NCBI GenBank assembly: GCA_905181745.1
Contig: CAJIYV010000095.1
Location: 1 to 8,838 of the forward strand
Direction: 5' to 3'
Length of the DNA stretch: 8,838 nt
DNA from: an uncultured Actinomycetes bacterium
Lineage (GTDB): Bacteria > Actinomycetota > Actinomycetes > S36-B12
The notes under the pieces are model-generated. The model saw only the letters and a list, made by a program, of their open reading frames with translations. It was not told the DNA's origin and did not search any database. The position numbers and the translations under genes are program-made. This document shows positions 5,467-8,838 of this stretch, piece by piece (the first letter of the stretch is position 1; each line of letters begins with the position of its first letter).

Positions 5467-7155
5467 ATGTTCCTACCTGATCTGCCCGCGCCGCCATCAT
5501 TAGCTCCCGGATCTTTACGAATCATGCCGTTGGGGGGGCTTGGCGAGATCGGTCGCAATATGACGGTTTTTGAATACGAATCCCGGTTACTCATTGTTGA
5601 CTGTGGTGTCTTGTTTCCTGAGGAGTCTCACCCTGGCGTCGATTTAATCCTGCCTGATTTTGAGCCGATTCTTGATCGGATCAACGATGTTGATGCCATC
5701 GTGCTCACCCACGGACATGAGGACCATATTGGGGCGGTCCCCTACCTTTTGCGGCACCGATCTGATATCCCCATTATCGGCTCAGCGTTAACACTTGCTT
5801 TTATTGAAGCAAAATTGAAAGAGCATCGCATTAAGGCATTCACTATGTGTGTTGCGGACCGAGCGGTTGAAAAGGTCGGTCCATTTGAGCTTGAGTTTTT
5901 GGCAGTAAATCACTCGATCCCTGATGCCATGGCAATTGGGATCACCACCCCGGCCGGCCGGGTACTGCATACGGGCGATTTCAAGATGGACCAGTTACCT
6001 CTTGACGGAAGAATCACCGACCTTGCGAGTTTCGCCCGACTAGGTGAGTTGGGTGTTGACATCTTGATGGTGGACAGCACGAATGCCGAGGTACCTGGTT
6101 TTGTGTCCAGCGAGAAAGATATTGTTCCCGTACTCGAACGAGTATTTAGTCGCGCAAAGGGTCGAGTAATCGTTGCATCATTTGCATCCCATGTGCATCG
6201 GATCCAACAGATAATTGATCTCGCGGTTTCGCATAACCGGAAAATTGCATTCGTGGGTCGATCCATGGTGCGCAATATGAACGTGGCGCGTGACCTGGGG
6301 TATCTCAAAATTCCTGGCAATACTCTGATCTCATTAGATGAACTGTCCAAATTGCCCGATGACGAAGCGGTGCTAATTTGTACGGGGTCTCAGGGTGAGC
6401 CTATGGCGGTGCTGTCGCGAATTGCCAACCGTAGCCACGATATCTCGGTCGGAGACGACGACACGATAGTTCTTGCTTCTTCTCTTATTCCTGGTAACGA
6501 GAATGCGATCTATCGGGTCATTAACGGGTTAACGGCGCTCGGTGCTGATGTTGTTCACAAAGGGAATGCTCTCGTTCATGTGTCCGGTCACGCAGCCGCT
6601 GGTGAATTGCGTTATGTATTTAACATGGTCAAACCAAAATACGTGATGCCGATTCATGGCGAGTGGCGACATCTCAAGGCAAATGCGTTACTTGCGCAGA
6701 GTGTGGGAGTGCCCGCAGATCACGTGCTTGTTGCGACCAATGGGACGTGTATTGACCTAGATCGCGACCAGGCGCGGATGTGCGGTGTCTATCCATTGCG
6801 GGAGGTATATGTCGATGGCACCAGCGTAGGGAGTGTGGATGAAAGCTTGCTGAACGACCGCTTGCTCCTGGGTGAAGAAGGCTTTATCTCGATCTATGCG
6901 GCCGTTGACATTGCCAGCCGCAGCGTTGTGGCTGGCCCAGAAATCATTGATCGCGGGGTCGGAGAAACCTCAGATACAACGAAAGTGGCATTAGAAGTCG
7001 CAAAAACGCTGGTTCAGGCGATGGAAGAGGGGATCGAAAACCCCCATGAGCTTTCCCAAAAAGCCCGGAAAGTTGTGGGCAAATGGGTCGGAACCACCCA
7101 CCGCCGCCGCCCCATGATCGTTCCGGTTGTGATCGGGATCAAAGGGGGGCATTAG
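5467..7155 (+). CDS. rnj: Ribonuclease J (metallo-beta-lactamase/beta-CASP)
   Basis: From ATG 5467 it is 562 residues, normal for RNase J, a cytoplasmic enzyme with endonuclease and 5'-3' exonuclease activity in rRNA maturation and mRNA decay. Domain order: metallo-beta-lactamase strand block with LGGLGEIGRNM (22-32), zinc motif THGHEDHIGA (81-90, HxHxDH), further metal ligands His149 and Asp171 (in HTGDFK), MVDSTNAEVPG (201-211), the beta-CASP insert with ASFASHVHRIQQII (237-250) and TGSQGEP (306-312), then HVSGHAAAGEL (371-381) and MPIHGEWRHLKA (394-405), followed by the C-terminal domain. Start choice: AAGGA at 5454-5458 is 8 bases before ATG 5467, and typical actinobacterial RNase J begins close to the PPSLAPGSLRI segment. 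GTG 5428 and ATG 5431 are in frame and overlap the dapA stop, so 13 extra residues are possible. Co-transcription with dapA is likely. Confidence 0.96.
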   Translation: MFLPDLPAPPSLAPGSLRIMPLGGLGEIGRNMTVFEYESRLLIVDCGVLFPEESHPGVDLILPDFEPILDRINDVDAIVLTHGHEDHIGAVPYLLRHRSDIPIIGSALTLAFIEAKLKEHRIKAFTMCVADRAVEKVGPFELEFLAVNHSIPDAMAIGITTPAGRVLHTGDFKMDQLPLDGRITDLASFARLGELGVDILMVDSTNAEVPGFVSSEKDIVPVLERVFSRAKGRVIVASFASHVHRIQQIIDLAVSHNRKIAFVGRSMVRNMNVARDLGYLKIPGNTLISLDELSKLPDDEAVLICTGSQGEPMAVLSRIANRSHDISVGDDDTIVLASSLIPGNENAIYRVINGLTALGADVVHKGNALVHVSGHAAAGELRYVFNMVKPKYVMPIHGEWRHLKANALLAQSVGVPADHVLVATNGTCIDLDRDQARMCGVYPLREVYVDGTSVGSVDESLLNDRLLLGEEGFISIYAAVDIASRSVVAGPEIIDRGVGETSDTTKVALEVAKTLVQAMEEGIENPHELSQKARKVVGKWVGTTHRRRPMIVPVVIGIKGGH

Positions 7156-7237
7156 CCCGCCGTGGGTGTCAATTTGTGACACGCGGGACGTATGTGACTG
7201 CAGGGAATTAGCTTATACAGTCGGTACGCTCGTGCCC
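7156..7237 (+). promoter_or_regulatory. rnj-ftsK intergenic region with inverted repeat and candidate ftsK promoter
   Basis: This 82-base gap holds a perfect 6-base inverted repeat, GTGTCA (7166-7171) and TGACAC (7177-7182), separated by ATTTG. A TGTGAC half-site recurs at 7193-7198, 18 bases from the copy at 7175-7180. The stem is not followed by a T run, so it is a better candidate for a protein-binding site than for a rho-independent terminator of rnj. Two TANNNT hexamers follow: TACAGT (7216-7221, within TTATACAGT) and TACGCT (7225-7230). The second is 7 bases before the ftsK ATG at 7238, and the first would place the start of transcription just before GTG 7232. No ribosome site is visible before either ftsK start, which fits a very short or absent leader. 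Confidence 0.4.
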
Positions 7238-8838
7238 ATGGCTTCCCGCACGTCTACGCGCACGCGTGGATCTTCCCCGAACAAGGCAAAAAGCAACCCC
7301 AAGAAGAAGACGCCTGCTCGCCCGCGGGGCAAGAATTCAGGGCCGGCCAGGCCAGGTCCGGTACCGAGGGCGTTTGCCGGGCTTGCCCGCGCAATTGGTC
7401 GCACCTGGACCGGTATAGCCCACTTAGCTGGCGGTGCGGCACGGGGAATTGGTCGTGGCGCAAAAGAGCTTGACCCGGCTGTCCGCCGGGATGGACTCGG
7501 CCTGTCCCTCATTTCCGGGGCGATTATTTTGGTTGCAGCCACCTGGTTTGGCGTTGACGGATGGTTCATCTCATGGACAGCGATGCTGGCCACTTCATTA
7601 TTCGGAGCACTAGCGTGGATTACACCACTCCTTCTCATCGCACTAGCGTGGCGTTTTCTTCGTCACCCGGACCAAAACGGGGCGACCGGACGGCTAGCAA
7701 TTGGCACCGCGGCACTAGTTGTCAGCGTGCTCGGTCTGTGGCATTTGGTCCAAGGCACCTCGACGCCCAGCGACGGCGCCGACGCCATGAACAGTGCCGG
7801 TGGCACGCTTGGGTGGATTGTTACCGCTCCGGTGGGAGCGGCGCTGGGTTCAATTGTGAGCGGGTTTTTATTGGTAATTATAGGTTTTTTTGGATACTTG
7901 GTACTCACCAAAACCACGATCGCGCGCTTACGCGAAATTGCGATTGGTGGTTTTGGCCGGCTTCGCGGGGGAGTTTCACTTCGTGTTGAAGCCGAGAATG
8001 AGCACGAAGAGGAAGTTCTTGTGCCTGAATTGGGTGGTGAAATTCTTGTCCCACCAGGTTTCGCAGATCCCAACGGAGTTTTGCGGGTGGATCATTCAGA
8101 TTTTACATTGGTGGGAGACGAACCATTTATCTCGCCGATTCCGACCGAAGATGAACGCCCCGCTGCCGCGCTTATGGCGGGAATAGATTCCACCGCACGC
8201 ACACACACGGATTCGCGTGATGACACGATTATCGTGTCCGCTAGCGCCGCGGCGGTACCTGCCAAAAATGCGACCGAGATCGTTGCCAAGCACCAGGTCG
8301 CGCAGCAGTTACCGCTCACTCCTCGCACGGCCTACCGACTGCCCAAGGGAGACTTGCTCAAATTAGGGCCCGCGCACAAGACAGCCACAAAAGCTAATGA
8401 CCATGTTGTCAGCGCGCTGACTGAGGTTCTGACCCAGTTTGGAATTGATGCCCGAGTGGTCGGATTTATGCGGGGCCCCACAGTGACTCGCTACGAAATT
8501 GAGCTAGGACCAAGTGTAAAAGTAGAACGAGTGACCGCTCTGAGCAAAAATATTGCTTATGCCGTAGCCAGCGCAGAGGTCCGGATTCTTAGTCCTATTC
8601 CCGGCAAAAAAGCCATTGGGATTGAAATCCCCAATACTGACCGCGAGTTGGTTGCTTTAGGAGATGTCCTCAAAAGCAATGTTGCGGCTAACGACCAGCA
8701 TCCAATGGTGGTGGCTTTAGGAAAAGATGTTGAGGGTGGTTTCGTTGTTGCAAACCTGGCCAAAATGCCCCACATTTTGGTAGCAGGGGCGACGGGTGCA
8801 GGTAAGAGTAGCTGCATCAACTCGCTGATTACCTCAAT
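7238..8838 (+). CDS. ftsK: DNA translocase FtsK/SpoIIIE, N-terminal part, 3' end outside window
   Basis: From ATG 7238 the frame is open to the last base: 533 complete codons, no stop. FtsK pumps DNA at the division septum and clears the chromosome terminus before cell separation. Order: a basic, Ser/Thr/Lys/Arg-rich cytoplasmic tail (residues 1-45); a membrane region with likely segments at about 86-106, 115-140, 152-172 and 188-224 (the last may be two); an acidic, variable linker (about 250-360); then the motor's alpha domain, with VVSALTEVLTQFGIDARVVG, GPTVTRYEIELGP, SKNIAYAVAS and RILSPIPGKKAIGIEIPN; and the beta domain's KMPHILVAG leading into Walker A GATGAGKS (517-524). Walker B and the gamma DNA-orienting domain lie beyond the window. 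The start could instead be GTG 7232 (two residues longer); neither has a ribosome site. Position after rnj is the usual actinobacterial order. Confidence 0.95.
   Translation, partial: MASRTSTRTRGSSPNKAKSNPKKKTPARPRGKNSGPARPGPVPRAFAGLARAIGRTWTGIAHLAGGAARGIGRGAKELDPAVRRDGLGLSLISGAIILVAATWFGVDGWFISWTAMLATSLFGALAWITPLLLIALAWRFLRHPDQNGATGRLAIGTAALVVSVLGLWHLVQGTSTPSDGADAMNSAGGTLGWIVTAPVGAALGSIVSGFLLVIIGFFGYLVLTKTTIARLREIAIGGFGRLRGGVSLRVEAENEHEEEVLVPELGGEILVPPGFADPNGVLRVDHSDFTLVGDEPFISPIPTEDERPAAALMAGIDSTARTHTDSRDDTIIVSASAAAVPAKNATEIVAKHQVAQQLPLTPRTAYRLPKGDLLKLGPAHKTATKANDHVVSALTEVLTQFGIDARVVGFMRGPTVTRYEIELGPSVKVERVTALSKNIAYAVASAEVRILSPIPGKKAIGIEIPNTDRELVALGDVLKSNVAANDQHPMVVALGKDVEGGFVVANLAKMPHILVAGATGAGKSSCINSLITS

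Noticed and set aside
7156..7190. Rho-independent terminator after rnj
   Set aside because: The GTGTCA/TGACAC stem is short and is not followed by a run of T.
7561..7989. Plus-strand 142-codon frame within ftsK
   Set aside because: It is out of frame with FtsK, whose membrane segments and continuous frame explain the region.
7213..8328. Several minus-strand open frames of 60-140 codons opposite ftsK
   Set aside because: They lie opposite a continuous, motif-bearing FtsK frame; their Arg/Pro/Ser-rich composition is that of antisense shadows.
1..8838. CRISPR array, insertion sequence, prophage or tRNA/rRNA gene
   Set aside because: No spaced direct repeats, transposase or integrase frame, terminal inverted repeats or cloverleaf-like sequence was recognised on either strand.

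Overview
The window is a piece of bacterial chromosome, most likely from an actinobacterium (Actinomycetota). Two things point there: the plus-strand gene order M16 peptidase - dapB - thyX - dapA - RNase J - ftsK, which is a conserved actinobacterial neighbourhood, and the protein sequences themselves (for example the KDAKGD Schiff-base motif of DapA and the basic tail of FtsK). Base composition looks close to balanced by eye, well below Streptomyces or Mycobacterium. A mid-GC lineage such as a planktonic freshwater group is possible, but that is inference.

Layout. Bases 1-1423 (plus): the C-terminal part of an M16 zinc-peptidase-family protein, then dapB after a 12-base gap. Bases 1464-3775 (minus): a four-gene block read in the order GNAT acetyltransferase, azlC, azlD, small PH-like membrane protein. 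The last three are tightly packed: azlC and azlD are 2 bases apart, and azlD and the membrane protein overlap by one base. The membrane-protein gene carries an in-frame TAA at 1626-1628, after which the same frame stays open for 53 more sensible codons, so it appears to be a nonsense-interrupted gene. Bases 3793-8838 (plus): thyX, dapA, rnj and the first 533 codons of ftsK, cut off just after the Walker A motif.

Function. DapA and DapB are consecutive enzymes of the diaminopimelate/lysine pathway, which feeds peptidoglycan and protein synthesis. ThyX makes dTMP. RNase J matures and degrades RNA. FtsK moves DNA at the division septum. The minus-strand block adds an AzlC/AzlD-type amino acid exporter between the two dap genes. 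No phage, insertion sequence, CRISPR array, tRNA or rRNA was seen.

There is no obviously new multi-gene system. The observations most worth a second look are the in-frame stop in the membrane-protein gene; a 9-base tandem repeat that gives azlC four in-frame ATG codons and is read in another frame as a Trp-rich end of a small upstream ORF whose stop overlaps the last of those ATGs; a repeat/palindrome just upstream of dapA; and -10-like TANNNT hexamers placed so that thyX, dapA and ftsK could be transcribed with little or no leader.
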